From Dehalococcoidia bacterium (lineage in GTDB: Bacteria; Chloroflexota; Dehalococcoidia; Tepidiformales; Tepidiformaceae): a DNA stretch of 64,000 bases. Shown here one piece after another: positions 11,710 through 23,090 of this stretch (position 1 is the first letter of the stretch; each line of letters begins with the position of its first letter). The notes under the pieces were generated by a model, which was not told the DNA's origin, searched no databases, and saw only the letters and a program-made list of their open reading frames with translations. The translations under genes and the position numbers were made by a program. Location of the stretch: the NCBI GenBank assembly GCA_022827945.1, contig JAJEIT010000035.1, forward strand, positions 1 through 64,000. The letters run 5' to 3'.

Positions 11710-13239
11710 CTAGCGCGCGTACTCGGTCGCGCGTGTCTCCCGCACGACCGTCACCTTGATCTGTCCCGGATAGTCGACGCTCTCCTCAATCTTCTGGCTC
11801 ACGTCGCGCGCGATCCGCATCGATTCGAGGTCGTCGACCTGCTCGGGGCTGACCACGATGCGGAGCTCACGGCCCGCCTGGATGGCGAACGCCTGCTCCA
11901 CGCCCTTCTGGTCCTTCGCGATCTGCTCCAGCGTCTCGAGCCGCTTTACGTAGCTGTCGAGCGACTCGCGCCGCGCGCCCGGGCGCCCGCCGCTGATGGC
12001 GTCCGCCATCTGCACGATCACCGCTTCCACAGTGCCGAGCTCGACCTCCTCGTGGTGCGCCTCGATGCAGTGCGCGACCTCCTCGCGGACGCGGTAGCGC
12101 CGCGCGATGTCCGCCCCGATCAACGCGTGCGTCCCCTCGACCTCGTGGTCGACGGCCTTGCCGAGGTCGTGCAGGAAGCCGCCCGCACGGGCGATGTCCT
12201 CGTCGGCGCCCACCTCCCGCGCGATCATCGCGGCGATGTGCGCCGTCTCCACGGAGTGGCGCATCACGTTCTGCCCGTAGCTCGTGCGGTACCGCAGCCG
12301 CCCGAAGATCTTCATCACCTCGGGGTGAAGGTTGAGCACGTCGGCTTCCGCCGCCGCCGCCTCTGCGGATTCCGCCATCGTCGTGTCGACGTTGCTCTGC
12401 GCTTTCGAGACCGCCTCCTCGATGCGGGTCGGGTGGATGCGCCCGTCCTGGACGAGGCCAGCCAGCGCCACCCGCGCCACCTCGCGGCGGACCGGGTCGA
12501 ACGAACTGATGGTCACGGCGTCGGGCGTGTCGTCGATGATCAGGTCGACACCCGTGGCGGCTTCGATGGCGCGGATGTTCCGCCCCTCCCGCCCGATGAT
12601 GCGCCCCTTCATGTCGTCGCTGCCGATCGGCACGACGGAGACGGTCGTCTCCGCGGTTACCTCGCCGGCGTACCGCTGGATCGCCGTCGCGATGATCTTC
12701 CGGGCCCGCACGGCGGCGGTTTGCTCCGCCTCGCGCTCCATCTCTCGCACGCGACGGCCCGCTTCGTCCCGAATCTCGTCCTCGACGGCCGCGAGCAGCT
12801 GGTCGCGCGCCTCCTCGCGACTCAGCCCGCTGACCCGCTCGATGGCGCGCTCCTGCTCCGCGCGCAGCTCGGCCATCGCTTCCTCGGAAGCGCGCAGCGC
12901 CTCCGAGCGGTCCTGCAGGGCGATTTCGCGCGAATCGATGCCCTCGGCCTTGCGGTCGAGGTTCTCCTCGCGCTGGGAGAGGCGGTTTTCCGTCCGCGAG
13001 AGCTCCGAACGCCACTCGCGGATGTCGGCTTCTGCTTCGTTTCTGAGCTTGAGCGCCTCCTCCTTGGTCTCCAGCTCAAGCTCGCGGCTCTTGGTTTCGG
13101 CCTCAGAGAGTATCTGCCGGGCGTCCTCCTCCGCCTGCTGCAATGAGTGCTGCGCAGAGCGGCGGCGCAGGACGTAGCCCACGCCGATCCCGATCAGAAT
13201 GCCCACGAGGCCGGCGATAACGGCAATGATCGCCGGCAT
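11710..13239 (-). CDS. rny: Ribonuclease Y
   Basis: 509 aa from the ATG at 13239, preceded by GGAG. A longer frame reaches 13284 but adds a polar stretch before the membrane anchor. Order: N-terminal transmembrane helix (MPAIIAVIAGLVGILIG), long charged coiled coil (about 30-200), KH domain (GRIIGREGRNIRAIE), HD domain (HDLGKAVDHE). It is a membrane-bound endoribonuclease that initiates mRNA decay. All domains are intact. Confidence 0.93.
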   Translation of the reverse strand: MPAIIAVIAGLVGILIGIGVGYVLRRRSAQHSLQQAEEDARQILSEAETKSRELELETKEEALKLRNEAEADIREWRSELSRTENRLSQREENLDRKAEGIDSREIALQDRSEALRASEEAMAELRAEQERAIERVSGLSREEARDQLLAAVEDEIRDEAGRRVREMEREAEQTAAVRARKIIATAIQRYAGEVTAETTVSVVPIGSDDMKGRIIGREGRNIRAIEAATGVDLIIDDTPDAVTISSFDPVRREVARVALAGLVQDGRIHPTRIEEAVSKAQSNVDTTMAESAEAAAAEADVLNLHPEVMKIFGRLRYRTSYGQNVMRHSVETAHIAAMIAREVGADEDIARAGGFLHDLGKAVDHEVEGTHALIGADIARRYRVREEVAHCIEAHHEEVELGTVEAVIVQMADAISGGRPGARRESLDSYVKRLETLEQIAKDQKGVEQAFAIQAGRELRIVVSPEQVDDLESMRIARDVSQKIEESVDYPGQIKVTVVRETRATEYAR

Positions 13240-13379
13240 GGTCTTGCTCCAGGTGAATCGCAGGTTGCGACATTGTGTTCCCAAAGCGGCGGTACGCCGC
13301 TCTCCGGGCGATGGTACGGGTCACCCCGAGTGCCCGTCAAAACTTTTGCCATACAAGGAGCTCCACCCGCGGGTGGCCC

Positions 13380-14039
13380 CTACCGCCGCTCAGACTCCGG
13401 CGCGTTCTCGTTCCAGACCGTTCGCACCGCCTCCTGGATGTCGTCGTAAGCGAACCCGCGACGCCGCAGAAAGCCCCCGAGCCGCTGGCTGAAGACGCGA
13501 AACTCGAGGCCCTCCAGCCGGTGCGCCCGGCCCCGCGCCACCGCCAGCGCAGCCGTGCGGTCGTCCACCGAGAGGACCGCCTCGTCCGCGATCTCGGAGC
13601 GAACCCCATGTCCGAGTAGCTCGCTGCGCAAGAGGCGCTGACCCCGCGGCGTCTTCGCCTGCCGCTCCCCCACCCATGCCTGTGCAAAGGCTTCGTCGTC
13701 CAGTAGCCCTGACTCCCGCAGGCGCTCAACCTCCTGCTCCACCACGTCCGCCGGAAGCTCCCGCTGTCTCAGTCGCTGGCGTATCTCTCGCTCGCTTCGG
13801 GGCCGGCGGGTGAGCAGGCGTAGCGCTCCCTCATGCGCAGTCCGCCGGGACCCTTCGAGGTCGAGGCGCTCCCGCGCCCTGGTGTCGAGGACGTCACCCT
13901 CGCGAAGCCCCGTGATGTGGAGGGCTTCGGCGTGCACGATGAGCGTCTCGTCGTCACTCGTCGTGATCACCGCGCGCCCGTCCGGACGGCTCTTGATGGC
14001 CGCTATCCGGGCCGGCCCATCCGGTTCCTCGGAGGCCAT
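13380..14039 (-). CDS. recX: RecX-family regulatory protein
   Basis: 219 aa, starting 7 bp after the recA stop, the usual recA-recX pairing. The frame remains open upstream through recA but has no coding character there. RecX three-helix repeats are visible: LLTRRPRSEREIRQRL, LRESGLLDDEAFAQAWV and the segment ending FLRRRGFAYDDIQEAV. RecX modulates RecA filament extension. The first 60 or so residues are a family-variable beta-rich region. Confidence 0.88.
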   Translation of the reverse strand: MASEEPDGPARIAAIKSRPDGRAVITTSDDETLIVHAEALHITGLREGDVLDTRARERLDLEGSRRTAHEGALRLLTRRPRSEREIRQRLRQRELPADVVEQEVERLRESGLLDDEAFAQAWVGERQAKTPRGQRLLRSELLGHGVRSEIADEAVLSVDDRTAALAVARGRAHRLEGLEFRVFSQRLGGFLRRRGFAYDDIQEAVRTVWNENAPESERR

Positions 14040-14046
14040 GGAACCC

Positions 14047-15126
<1,080 letters not shown>

Positions 15127-15236
15127 GGTGGGGCTCCCCGTCTCGTGTTGACGCAATCGTAAAGGACTAGAACGCCTGTTCGCAACCCCTGGTTCTCAAT
15201 TCCACCTGCCCCCTGGCGCCGACGAGTCGGCCGCTC

Positions 15237-15584
15237 TCAGTCCACTGCTTGGAGAATGCCGACCAGGAACCCGATGACTGCCACTCCGGCTGCAAGTGCG
15301 AGGCCAGCGGACCAGCGGAGAAGCCGCGTCCCTAGGCCAGCGATCCCGGTGTCAACGCGTGCCTCAAGCCCTGCCACCCTCGTCTCCAGCCGCGTCTCCA
15401 GCCTGGCCATCTCCGTCCGCACTTCCGCCACCTGTGCCTGAACCTCGCTGATCTGGACCTTCACTTCGGCAACGCCAGAGTCGATCTTCGTCTCCAGCGA
15501 GGTCCGCACCTGCTCGACGTCGCCCCAGGTCGCGGGGCTGCTGAAGTCCCGGAGGGATTCGCCTGACTGTTCCGCTGACGCCAT
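15237..15584 (-). CDS. Small coiled-coil tail-anchored membrane protein
   Basis: 115 aa. A coiled coil with repeated short units (about 24-88; for example MARLETRLETRVAGLEARV) precedes a C-terminal hydrophobic helix (about 93-111). The layout resembles small DUF1640/Bdr-like proteins. Function unknown. It lies beyond pyrK but has its own promoter-like sequence, so it is probably not part of the pyr operon. A broken gene with the same kind of repeat is at 47356-47650. Confidence 0.65.
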   Translation of the reverse strand: MASAEQSGESLRDFSSPATWGDVEQVRTSLETKIDSGVAEVKVQISEVQAQVAEVRTEMARLETRLETRVAGLEARVDTGIAGLGTRLLRWSAGLALAAGVAVIGFLVGILQAVD

Positions 15585-15601
15585 GTCTGCCCTATTGCCC
15601 G

Positions 15602-15646
15602 TTTGTGTTCCACAAAAGTGTAGGGCATCTCGTGGGCGTTTGTAAC
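15602..15646 (-). promoter_or_regulatory. Promoter and inverted repeat for the coiled-coil gene
   Basis: On the minus strand GTTACA (15646-15641), an 18-nt spacer and TACACT (15622-15617) form a -35/-10-like pair. Just downstream lies a perfect inverted repeat TTTGTG-TTC-CACAAA (15602-15616), a possible operator or transcript-start hairpin. Inferred from sequence only. Confidence 0.45.
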
Positions 15647-15667
15647 CCCCAAAGGTGCCGTTCGTGT

Positions 15668-16432
15668 CTAGAAAACGTCGAACAGGTTGAAACGGGGGCC
15701 GTCCTTGCAGCACAGGCGAACCCCGTGCCGGGTGAAGATCGCGCACCCGTAGCACAGCCCCCAGCCGCAGGGCATGTTCTCTTCCATCAGGATCTCCGGG
15801 GTCTGCCGGCGGCCGTTCTGGCGCAGCGCCTCCGCCATCGATGCGAACATCGGGTTCGGACCGCACGCGTAGAGCTTGCTCGACCATGCCACGTACTCGT
15901 CGAGGTGCTCCGTGACCCGCCCCCGCAGCCCCTGCGACCCGTCTTCCGTCACCACCACGTACTCGACCTCGCTCGGCCAGGCCGAGGCCGGCAGCAGCTG
16001 CGAGGCTGTCCGCGCGCCCATCATCGCCGTCACCTGGTGGCCCCGAGCCAGCGCCACCTCGGCCAGGTCGACCATGGGCGCGACGCCCACGCCCCCAGCC
16101 ACCAGCAGCAGGTTCCCGGAGCCGTCGGGGAGCCGGAAGCCGTTCCCCAGCGGCCCGTAGAGCGACACCGTGTCCCCCCGGCGCCGTGCCGCCAGCCACG
16201 CCGTCCCCCGCCCCGCGACGGCGTAGAGCAGCGCAATCCGCCCCTCCTCCGCCCGGTGGTAGCTGAACGCCCGCGAGAACTCCGGATCCCCGCCTTCGGG
16301 GGCGCAGCGCACCATCACGAACTGTCCGGGTGTGTGTCCCGCCGCCGCCAGGTTGGGTGCATCGAGCCAGATGACGTAGCCGCCTTCGTAGCACGGCTCG
16401 TTCGAGAGGACCGTCGCCTCTTCGCGGATCAT
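15668..16432 (-). CDS. pyrK: Dihydroorotate dehydrogenase electron-transfer subunit
   Basis: 254 aa, ferredoxin-reductase-like. FAD-binding beta barrel ([12 protein letters not shown]), NAD-binding region ([17 protein letters not shown]) and C-terminal [2Fe-2S] cysteines ([14 protein letters not shown] ... RLCCKDGP) are all present. PyrK passes electrons from PyrD to NAD+. It overlaps carB by ATGA and ends the pyr operon. No pyrD follows, so its catalytic partner must be elsewhere, or this subunit serves another flavoprotein. Confidence 0.9.
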   Translation of the reverse strand: MIREEATVLSNEPCYEGGYVIWLDAPNLAAAGHTPGQFVMVRCAPEGGDPEFSRAFSYHRAEEGRIALLYAVAGRGTAWLAARRRGDTVSLYGPLGNGFRLPDGSGNLLLVAGGVGVAPMVDLAEVALARGHQVTAMMGARTASQLLPASAWPSEVEYVVVTEDGSQGLRGRVTEHLDEYVAWSSKLYACGPNPMFASMAEALRQNGRRQTPEILMEENMPCGWGLCYGCAIFTRHGVRLCCKDGPRFNLFDVF

Positions 16433-19400
16433 CGCGCCACGTACTCGTCCAGCCGCGCGACCTCCGGTGTCACCGTTCCGCGCATCGTCTCGATGGCCGC
16501 CCGCGCCGTGTCGATCGAGGTGAAGCAGGGGATGCGCTTCTCCGCTGCCGCCCGCCGGATGTGGAAGCCGTCCCGCAGCGAGCCTGTCAGGCGTCCCTCG
16601 GGCGTGTTCAGCACGCAGCGAACAGTGCCGTCCTCGATCACGTCCACCACGTTGGGGTGGGTGCCGCTCAGCACCTTCGTCACCACGGTCGAGGGGATGC
16701 CGAGTGCGTCCAGCATCGCCCCCGTGCCCTCCGTCGCGTAGAGGTCGCAGCCGGCGTCGTGGAGCGCGTGTACGAGCGGCAGTGCCTCCGCTTTCGTGCG
16801 GTCGCTCAGGGAGAGGAGTACCGGCGTACCCGGCTCCACGGCCAGGTCAGAGGCGAGGAGGGCCTTCGCCAGCGCCGGTTCGTAGGCGCTGTCGATGCCC
16901 ATCACCTCGCCCGTGCTCTTCATCTCCGGCCCGAGGTACGTGTCGACCTCCGCCAGCTTCGACATCGAGAAGACCGGCGCCTTCACCGCCACCAGGTTCT
17001 TCTCCGGCCACAGGCCGCCTTCGTACCCCTGGCTCTCCAGCGACTCGCCGCACATCGCCCGCACCGCCAGCTGCACCATCGGCACCCCGGTCACCTTCGA
17101 GATGAACGGCACCGTTCGGCTCGCGCGCGGATTCACTTCGAGCACGTACACCTGCGGCGCGCCCGAAGCGTCCCGGGGAAGCACCACGTACTGGATGTTC
17201 GTCAGCCCGATCGCTCCCATGCCGAGCACGATCTGCTCGGTGTGGCGGCAGATCGTCTCGCGCTCCTCGTCGTCGAGGTGGACCGGCGGGTAGACCGCCA
17301 TCGAGTCGCCCGAGTGCACCCCCGCCCGCTCGATGTGCTCCATGATTCCCGGGATGAGCACGCGCTCGCCGTCGCAGATCGCGTCCACCTCCACCTCCCG
17401 GCCCTCCAGGTACTTGTCGATCAGGATCGGCCGCCCCTCCGCCGCCTCCGCCGCCTGGGCCAGGAACCCGACCATCTCGCGCGGGTTCTGCACGATCTCC
17501 ATCGCCCGCCCCCCGAGCACGTACGAGGGCCGCACGAGCACCGGGTAGCCGATCGTCTGCGCCGTCTTCAGCCCCTCCTCCAGCGTGCGCACGGCCGCGC
17601 CCGGAGGCTGGGGAATGCCGAGGTTCTGCAGGAAGCGCTCGAACAGCTCGCGGTCCTCGGCCGTATCGATCGCCTCCGCGCTCGAGCCGATGATCCCCTG
17701 CCCCGCTCGCCAGAGCGGCTCCGCCAGGTTCACCGCCGTCTGCCCGCCGAACTGCACGATGCTCGTCGGCGTCTCCCCCGTCTCTCCTGCCTCGTTCTCG
17801 AGGATGTTCCGCACCGCTTCCTCGTCCAGCGGTTCGAAGTAGAGCCGGTCGCTCGTATCGAAGTCCGTCGAGACCGTCTCCGGGTTCGAGTTCACGAGGA
17901 TGGCGCGACGCCCCGCGTCCTGGAGCGCCCAGGCGGCGTGCACGCTCGCATAGTCGAACTCGATCCCCTGCCCGATGCGGATCGGCCCGCTCCCCAGCAC
18001 CACCGTCGAGACGCCCGGCTCGGGGGTCGCCTCGTTCTCCTGCTCGTAGGTCGAATAGAAGTACGGCGTGAACGCGTCGAACTCGGCCGCGCAGGTGTCG
18101 ACCATCTTGTAGACGGGCCGCATCCCGAGCTGGAGGCGCAGCTCCCGCACATGCTCCGCCAGCCGGTCGGCGAGTTGCCCCACCATCTCGTCGCTGAACC
18201 CCATCTGCTTCGCTTCCAGCAGCAGCTCGCCGTCGAGCGGCTCCGAGAGCAGCCGCCGCTCGACCGTCACGATCCGCTGCAGCCGTTCCAGGAACCATGG
18301 GTCGACGCCCGTCTCCGTCGCGAGGTCGGCGATCGGCACATCTCGCCGCAGCGCCGCCATCAGCGCCCAGAGGCGCGTATCGGTAGCACTCAGGTTGATC
18401 GCCTTCGCGTCGCGCCAGGCGGGATCCTCCCAGAGCAGCGTCCGCCGCCCGAACTCGAGCGAGCGCACCGCCTTGTTCAGCGCCCCCTCGAAGGTGCGGT
18501 CGATCGCCATCACCTCGCCGGTCGCCTTCATCTGCGTGCCCAGCCCCCGGTCGCCCAGGGCGAACTTGTCGAAGGGCCAGCGCGGAATCTTCACCACGCA
18601 GTAGTCGAGCGCTGGCTCGAACGCGGCGGTCGTGCGCTGCGTGACCGCGTTCGGGATCTCGTCGAGCGTCTTGCCGCAGGCGATCTTCGCCGCCACCCGC
18701 GCGATCGGGTATCCGGTCGCCTTCGAGGCCAGCGCCGACGAGCGCGACACGCGCGGGTTGACCTCGATCACGAAGTAGGGGAGCGGCTCGCTCGGGTCGC
18801 CCTCCCAGTCGCGCACGTCCTTGCGGGGCGCCATCGAGAACTGGATGTTGCAGCCGCCCTCGATGCCGAGCTCGTCGATGATGCGCAGCGCCGCCGAGCG
18901 CAGCATCTGGTAGTCCTTGTCCGTCAGCGTCTGAGAGGGCGCCACCACGATCGAATCGCCCGTGTGGACGCCCATCGGGTCGAGGTTCTCCATGTTGCAG
19001 ATCGTCACGCAGTTGCCCGCGCCGTCCCGCATTACCTCGTACTCGACCTCTTTCCAGCCGCCCAGGTACCGTTCGATCAGCACCTGCGTGATCGGGCTCG
19101 CGGACAGGCCGCTCGTCGCGATCGTGCGCAGCTCCTCGGGCGTGAAGGCGATGCCGCCGCCCGTGCCGCCGAGCGTGTACGCGGGCCGGATCACGACCGG
19201 CAGCCCGATCCGCTCCGCCGCCGCCTCGCACGCCTCGACCGTCTCGCAGGGCTCGCTTTCGAGCACGGGCTCTCCGATCTTCGCCAGCAGGTCGTTGAAT
19301 AGCTCCCGGTCCTCCGCCCGCCGGATCGACTCCAGCGGCGTGCCCAGCAGCTTCACGTCGTATTTCTCGAGGATCCCCGCGTTCGCGAGGTCCACGGCGA

Positions 19401-19683
19401 GGTTGAGGCCCGTCTGGCCCCCGAGCGTCGGCAGCAGGCCGTCCGGCCGCTCCCGCGCGATGATGCGCTCGATCGTGGGAACCGTGAGCGGCTCGAGGTA
19501 GACCGCGTCCGCCACGTCGAGGTCGGTCATGATCGTGGCCGGGTTCGAGTTCACGAGGATGCTGCGCACCCCCTCCTCGCGCACGGCCTTGCAGGCCTGC
19601 GTGCCGGCGTAGTCGAACTCCGCCGCCTGCCCGATGACGATCGCCCCGGACCCGATGATGAGGACGCTCTCCGGCTTCGTCAT
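16429..19683 (-). CDS. carB: Carbamoyl-phosphate synthase large subunit
   Basis: 1084 aa, full length. Two homologous synthetase halves are visible, each with an N-terminal IGSGxIxIGQxxEFDYxG block (residue 9 onward, and near the middle as [18 protein letters not shown]) and an ATP-grasp domain. The C-terminal MGS-like allosteric domain ([18 protein letters not shown], then NTPEGR) usually binds UMP or other nucleotides. It makes carbamoyl phosphate with CarA. Start at 19683 ([15 protein letters not shown]) overlaps the preceding gene by ATGA. Confidence 0.96.
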   Translation of the reverse strand: MTKPESVLIIGSGAIVIGQAAEFDYAGTQACKAVREEGVRSILVNSNPATIMTDLDVADAVYLEPLTVPTIERIIARERPDGLLPTLGGQTGLNLAVDLANAGILEKYDVKLLGTPLESIRRAEDRELFNDLLAKIGEPVLESEPCETVEACEAAAERIGLPVVIRPAYTLGGTGGGIAFTPEELRTIATSGLSASPITQVLIERYLGGWKEVEYEVMRDGAGNCVTICNMENLDPMGVHTGDSIVVAPSQTLTDKDYQMLRSAALRIIDELGIEGGCNIQFSMAPRKDVRDWEGDPSEPLPYFVIEVNPRVSRSSALASKATGYPIARVAAKIACGKTLDEIPNAVTQRTTAAFEPALDYCVVKIPRWPFDKFALGDRGLGTQMKATGEVMAIDRTFEGALNKAVRSLEFGRRTLLWEDPAWRDAKAINLSATDTRLWALMAALRRDVPIADLATETGVDPWFLERLQRIVTVERRLLSEPLDGELLLEAKQMGFSDEMVGQLADRLAEHVRELRLQLGMRPVYKMVDTCAAEFDAFTPYFYSTYEQENEATPEPGVSTVVLGSGPIRIGQGIEFDYASVHAAWALQDAGRRAILVNSNPETVSTDFDTSDRLYFEPLDEEAVRNILENEAGETGETPTSIVQFGGQTAVNLAEPLWRAGQGIIGSSAEAIDTAEDRELFERFLQNLGIPQPPGAAVRTLEEGLKTAQTIGYPVLVRPSYVLGGRAMEIVQNPREMVGFLAQAAEAAEGRPILIDKYLEGREVEVDAICDGERVLIPGIMEHIERAGVHSGDSMAVYPPVHLDDEERETICRHTEQIVLGMGAIGLTNIQYVVLPRDASGAPQVYVLEVNPRASRTVPFISKVTGVPMVQLAVRAMCGESLESQGYEGGLWPEKNLVAVKAPVFSMSKLAEVDTYLGPEMKSTGEVMGIDSAYEPALAKALLASDLAVEPGTPVLLSLSDRTKAEALPLVHALHDAGCDLYATEGTGAMLDALGIPSTVVTKVLSGTHPNVVDVIEDGTVRCVLNTPEGRLTGSLRDGFHIRRAAAEKRIPCFTSIDTARAAIETMRGTVTPEVARLDEYVAR

Positions 19684-20159
19684 CGCGTCCTCCCCCCGGC
19701 CCCGCGCCGCATCAGCCACCCGAGCCCTTCCCGTAGCGGCGGTGTCGCGAGCAGGAGTAGCAGCAGTGGCGCGAGCACCGCTCCGCGGCTCGCCCCGTCC
19801 AGCACCAGCGCCCCAATGATCGCGCCCGTCGCGATACCGGTCGCGACCGGAACCAGGTAGCGGCCCCGCTCGCGCGCCCCCTCGCCCAACAGCACCAGCC
19901 CCAGCATCCCCAGGAACAGCCCGGAAAGCCCGAGCCCGGCCGCGAACAGCAGCGCCCAGAACCGCCCCGCCCCGTCCCCGGCCACGTTCTCGCCCGCGAA
20001 CGTCGCGACGAGCACGAACACGGCCATCGCAAGTGCCGTCGCGGCCATCGCGATGAGCACGTCCGTCCATCTCGCGTCCTGACGCGTCGCGTCGCGGCGG
20101 ATGGCGCCGCCACGGGCATGTGGCGGCAGGGGGCGTCGCGGTGTCGTCATCGTCGCCAT
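19680..20159 (-). CDS. Hypothetical four-helix membrane protein in the pyr operon
   Basis: 159 aa. A polar, arginine-rich N-terminus (about 1-31) is followed by about four hydrophobic helices (32-54, 66-91, 101-120, 126-141) and a basic tail. It abuts the acetyltransferase gene and overlaps carB by ATGA, so it is certainly co-transcribed with carA/carB. I recognise no family. A role in substrate transport or complex localisation would be speculation. Confidence 0.65.
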   Translation of the reverse strand: MATMTTPRRPLPPHARGGAIRRDATRQDARWTDVLIAMAATALAMAVFVLVATFAGENVAGDGAGRFWALLFAAGLGLSGLFLGMLGLVLLGEGARERGRYLVPVATGIATGAIIGALVLDGASRGAVLAPLLLLLLATPPLREGLGWLMRRGAGGRTR

Positions 20160-20612
20160 CTAGAGGGGCAGCTCGAACGTCATGTCGGGGTTGCGCAGGG
20201 GAACCATCCCCCCGATGGATGAGAGGAAGCTCAGCGCCGGCTCGTTCCCTTCCGGCAGTCGCCCGCGGATGCGGCGCAGCCCGCGCTCGCGCGCGAGCGC
20301 CAGCAGCTCCTCCGCGAGCTGTGTGGCGATGCCGCGCTGGCGGTGGTCGGGCAGCACCCAGACACCGAGCTCCGCCGTCTCGGACTCGTCCGCGCTCGCC
20401 TCGACCATCCCGAACGCGACCGGGATCGACCCGTCCAGCGCGATCGCCGCCGCCCCGCGCTCCCCGATGCGCGCCAGCCAGGCGCGCGCCATCTCGGTGT
20501 CGAGGTCGGGCGGAAGGCTCGTGTTCGCCTCCTCGCGCAGGGCGTGCGCGATCGATGCGACTGCCGCCGCGTCGTCCGTGGTTGCCTGGCGCATCGCTGT
20601 CGTGCGCGTCAT
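20160..20612 (-). CDS. GNAT-family N-acetyltransferase in the pyr operon
   Basis: 150 aa. The acetyl-CoA pyrophosphate loop has the GNAT form in [18 protein letters not shown] (about 88-105), preceded by the strand AELGVWVLP. It starts at 20612, overlapping the carA stop by ATGA, and is followed immediately by the membrane protein gene. Substrate unknown. Position between carA and carB is unusual. Confidence 0.8.
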   Translation of the reverse strand: MTRTTAMRQATTDDAAAVASIAHALREEANTSLPPDLDTEMARAWLARIGERGAAAIALDGSIPVAFGMVEASADESETAELGVWVLPDHRQRGIATQLAEELLALARERGLRRIRGRLPEGNEPALSFLSSIGGMVPLRNPDMTFELPL

Positions 20613-21775
20613 CGCCTGCCTCCCGCCGAATCCATCATCTGTACGAAGCGGTCGAACATCCCCATGCTGTCGAGCGGCCCCGGACTGGCCTCCGAGTGGT
20701 ACTGGATCGTCATCACCGGCTCGTCGCGCATGGTGAGCCCTTCGACCGTGCCGTCGTTCAGGTTCACGTGGCTGACCTCCGCCGTTGCCGCCAGACCCTC
20801 CGGGTCGACGGCGTATCCGTGGTTCTGCGCTGTGATCGTCACCGTGCCTGTCCGTTCGTCGCGAACGGGGTGGTTCCCGCCCCGGTGTCCGAACGGCAGC
20901 TTGAACGTGTCTGCCCCCAGCGCCCGCGCGATCACCTGGTGCCCCAGGCAGATCCCGAACAGGGGAACCGCCCCGATCAGCTTGCCCGTCTCCTCGACCT
21001 GGGCGTTCTGCACCTGCGGGTCGCCCGGCCCCGGCGACCACAGCACGCCGTCGGGCTTGAGCGCGAGCACGTTCTCCGCGTTCGCGTCGATCGGGAGAAC
21101 CGTGACCTCGCAGTTTCGCGCGACGAGTGAGCGCATGATGTTGCGCTTCACCCCGCCGTCGATGAGCACGACGTGCTTCGGGCGCCCCGCTGCCGGTGCG
21201 CGTTCGGGCTTCACCACCGCCTTGTTCGCCCGCAGCTCCATGGCAGGCCGGAGTTCGTGCTTCTCGGCGAACCCCTCCCAGCCGTACTGCTCCGCGGTCG
21301 AGACCTGCGACGCCCAGTCAATGCCGTCGTAGCCAGGGAGCGCGCGGACCCGCTCCAGCGCCTCCTCCACCGGCTCGTTCGTGATCACGCCCAGCATGAC
21401 GCCGTGACGCCGGATGCGCCGCGTGATCGCGCGCGTGTCTACGCCGTCGATGGCGACGACCTCCCGCTCGGCAAGGAATGTCGCGAGGTCGCTCGTCGAG
21501 CGCGGATGGCTCGAAACCGGCGCCACCTCGCGCACGATCAGCCCCCGCGGCTGAATCTTTCCCGACTCCTCCACCGCTGTGTCCACCCCGTAGTTCCCGA
21601 TCATCGGGTAGGTCAGCGTGAGCAGCTGGCCCGCGTAGGAGGGGTCTGTCAGCATCTCCTGGTACCCCGTCATCGACGTGTTGAATACCACCTCGCCGCC
21701 CACCGACCCGGTCGCGCCCACCGCGCGGCCCTCGAACACGCTCCCGTCGGCGAGCACCAGCCTCGCGCTAGACAT
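20609..21775 (-). CDS. carA: Carbamoyl-phosphate synthase small subunit
   Basis: 388 aa. The N-terminal domain (about 1-150) is typical ([31 protein letters not shown]). The C-terminal class I glutamine amidotransferase has the nucleophile cysteine in FGICLGHQ and the catalytic histidine near the end in [11 protein letters not shown]. It supplies ammonia to CarB. It overlaps pyrC by 8 bp. Confidence 0.95.
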   Translation of the reverse strand: MSSARLVLADGSVFEGRAVGATGSVGGEVVFNTSMTGYQEMLTDPSYAGQLLTLTYPMIGNYGVDTAVEESGKIQPRGLIVREVAPVSSHPRSTSDLATFLAEREVVAIDGVDTRAITRRIRRHGVMLGVITNEPVEEALERVRALPGYDGIDWASQVSTAEQYGWEGFAEKHELRPAMELRANKAVVKPERAPAAGRPKHVVLIDGGVKRNIMRSLVARNCEVTVLPIDANAENVLALKPDGVLWSPGPGDPQVQNAQVEETGKLIGAVPLFGICLGHQVIARALGADTFKLPFGHRGGNHPVRDERTGTVTITAQNHGYAVDPEGLAATAEVSHVNLNDGTVEGLTMRDEPVMTIQYHSEASPGPLDSMGMFDRFVQMMDSAGGRR

Positions 21776-23090
21776 GCGCCGCCTCCATCGCGTGCCGCAG
21801 CTCGCCCCCGACCACGACGGCCCGCACCCGGCCCTGCAGTTCGACGCCCGCCAGCGGAGTGTTCTTCCCCTTCGACGCGAACGCCGCCGGGTCGACCGTC
21901 CACCGCTCGTCCGGGTCGAACACGGTCACGTCGCCGGGCGCCCCGACGGCGAGCGTCCCAATGCCCGGAATATGGTCGTCGAGCGCGAACGTGGCTGCGG
22001 GTCCCTGAGTCAGCGCCCGCAGCGCCGCACCCAGGTCGAGCTCCCCGCGCGACACGAGCGTCGTCACCGTTGCGAGCGCCGTCTCGGCGCAGCTGATGCC
22101 GAACGGCGCCTGGTCGAACTCCCGCAGCTTCTCCTCGGGCGCGTGCGGCGCGTGGTCCGTCGCGATCGCGTCGATGACGCCAGAGTTCACGCCCGCGAGC
22201 AGCGCCAGCCGGTCCGCTTCCGTGCGCAGAGGCGGGTTCACCTTCGCCGACGTGTCGTAGGCGGGAGTGGGGTCGCTCCCCGCCACCGCCTCGTCCGTCA
22301 GGAACAGGTGGCTCGGGGTGACCTCGCATGTCACCGGCAGCCCGCGCTCCTTCGCGCGCGCCACCAGTTCCACGCCTCTCGCCGTCGTCAGATGCATGAT
22401 GTGGAAACGTCCGCCGGTAAGCTCGCAGAGTTCGACGTTTCGGGCTATCGCGACCGTCTCCGCTGCCGCCGGTTGCCCCTCCAGCCCCAGTCGCTCGCTC
22501 ACCGCCCCCTCGTGCATCGAGCCGTTCCCGCTCAGCGATGGCTCGTCGCAGTGCTCCGCCACCACCAGCCCCAGCGGCCCCGCCAGCGTGAGCGCGATCC
22601 GCATCAGGTTGCCGCCGGGAACCGGGCTGCCGTCGTCGCTCAGCGCGACGCACCCCGCCTCCGCCAGCTCGCTCAACGCCGCCAGCCTCTTCCCCGCGCG
22701 CCCCACCGTCGTCGACCCCACCGGCAGGACGCGCACGCGCGCATCCTGCGCGATGATCTGCAGCAGCCCCTCGACCGCCGGCGCGCTGTCCGGCGCCGGC
22801 TCCGTGTTCGGCATCGCGCAGACGGTCGTGAAGCCGCCCTGCAGCGCCGCCTCCGTCTCCGTCGCGATTGTGCCTTTCTGCTCGAACCCCGGCTCCCGCA
22901 GGTGCGCGTGCAGGTCGATGAACCCCGGCGTCACGGTGCACCCCGCCGCGTCCACCACCTCCGCCCCGTCCACGGACAGGCTCCCGCCGGTAGCGCTCAC
23001 GAAGCCGTCCTCGATGAGCACGTCCCCCTGCTCGTCCAGCCCCGAGGCCGGGTCGATGAGCCGTCCGCCCCGAATCAGCAGTGTGCTCAT
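21768..23090 (-). CDS. pyrC: Dihydroorotase
   Basis: 440 aa type I dihydroorotase. Metal ligands in DLHAHLREPGFE, a later AEHCDE block, and the aspartate in ATDHAPH. The start at 23090 ([11 protein letters not shown]) overlaps the pyrB stop by ATGA; the open frame further upstream is out of frame with pyrB and rejected. It cyclises carbamoyl aspartate to dihydroorotate. Confidence 0.94.
   Translation of the reverse strand: MSTLLIRGGRLIDPASGLDEQGDVLIEDGFVSATGGSLSVDGAEVVDAAGCTVTPGFIDLHAHLREPGFEQKGTIATETEAALQGGFTTVCAMPNTEPAPDSAPAVEGLLQIIAQDARVRVLPVGSTTVGRAGKRLAALSELAEAGCVALSDDGSPVPGGNLMRIALTLAGPLGLVVAEHCDEPSLSGNGSMHEGAVSERLGLEGQPAAAETVAIARNVELCELTGGRFHIMHLTTARGVELVARAKERGLPVTCEVTPSHLFLTDEAVAGSDPTPAYDTSAKVNPPLRTEADRLALLAGVNSGVIDAIATDHAPHAPEEKLREFDQAPFGISCAETALATVTTLVSRGELDLGAALRALTQGPAATFALDDHIPGIGTLAVGAPGDVTVFDPDERWTVDPAAFASKGKNTPLAGVELQGRVRAVVVGGELRHAMEAAHV

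Noticed and set aside
11867-13015. Minus-strand frame overlapping rny
   Set aside because: Arg-rich out-of-frame translation of rny with no start signal.
16561-19302. Very long open frame antisense to carB (about 913 codons)
   Set aside because: Arg/His/Leu-rich composition without domains, exactly opposite a complete carB; a typical stop-poor shadow in high-GC DNA.
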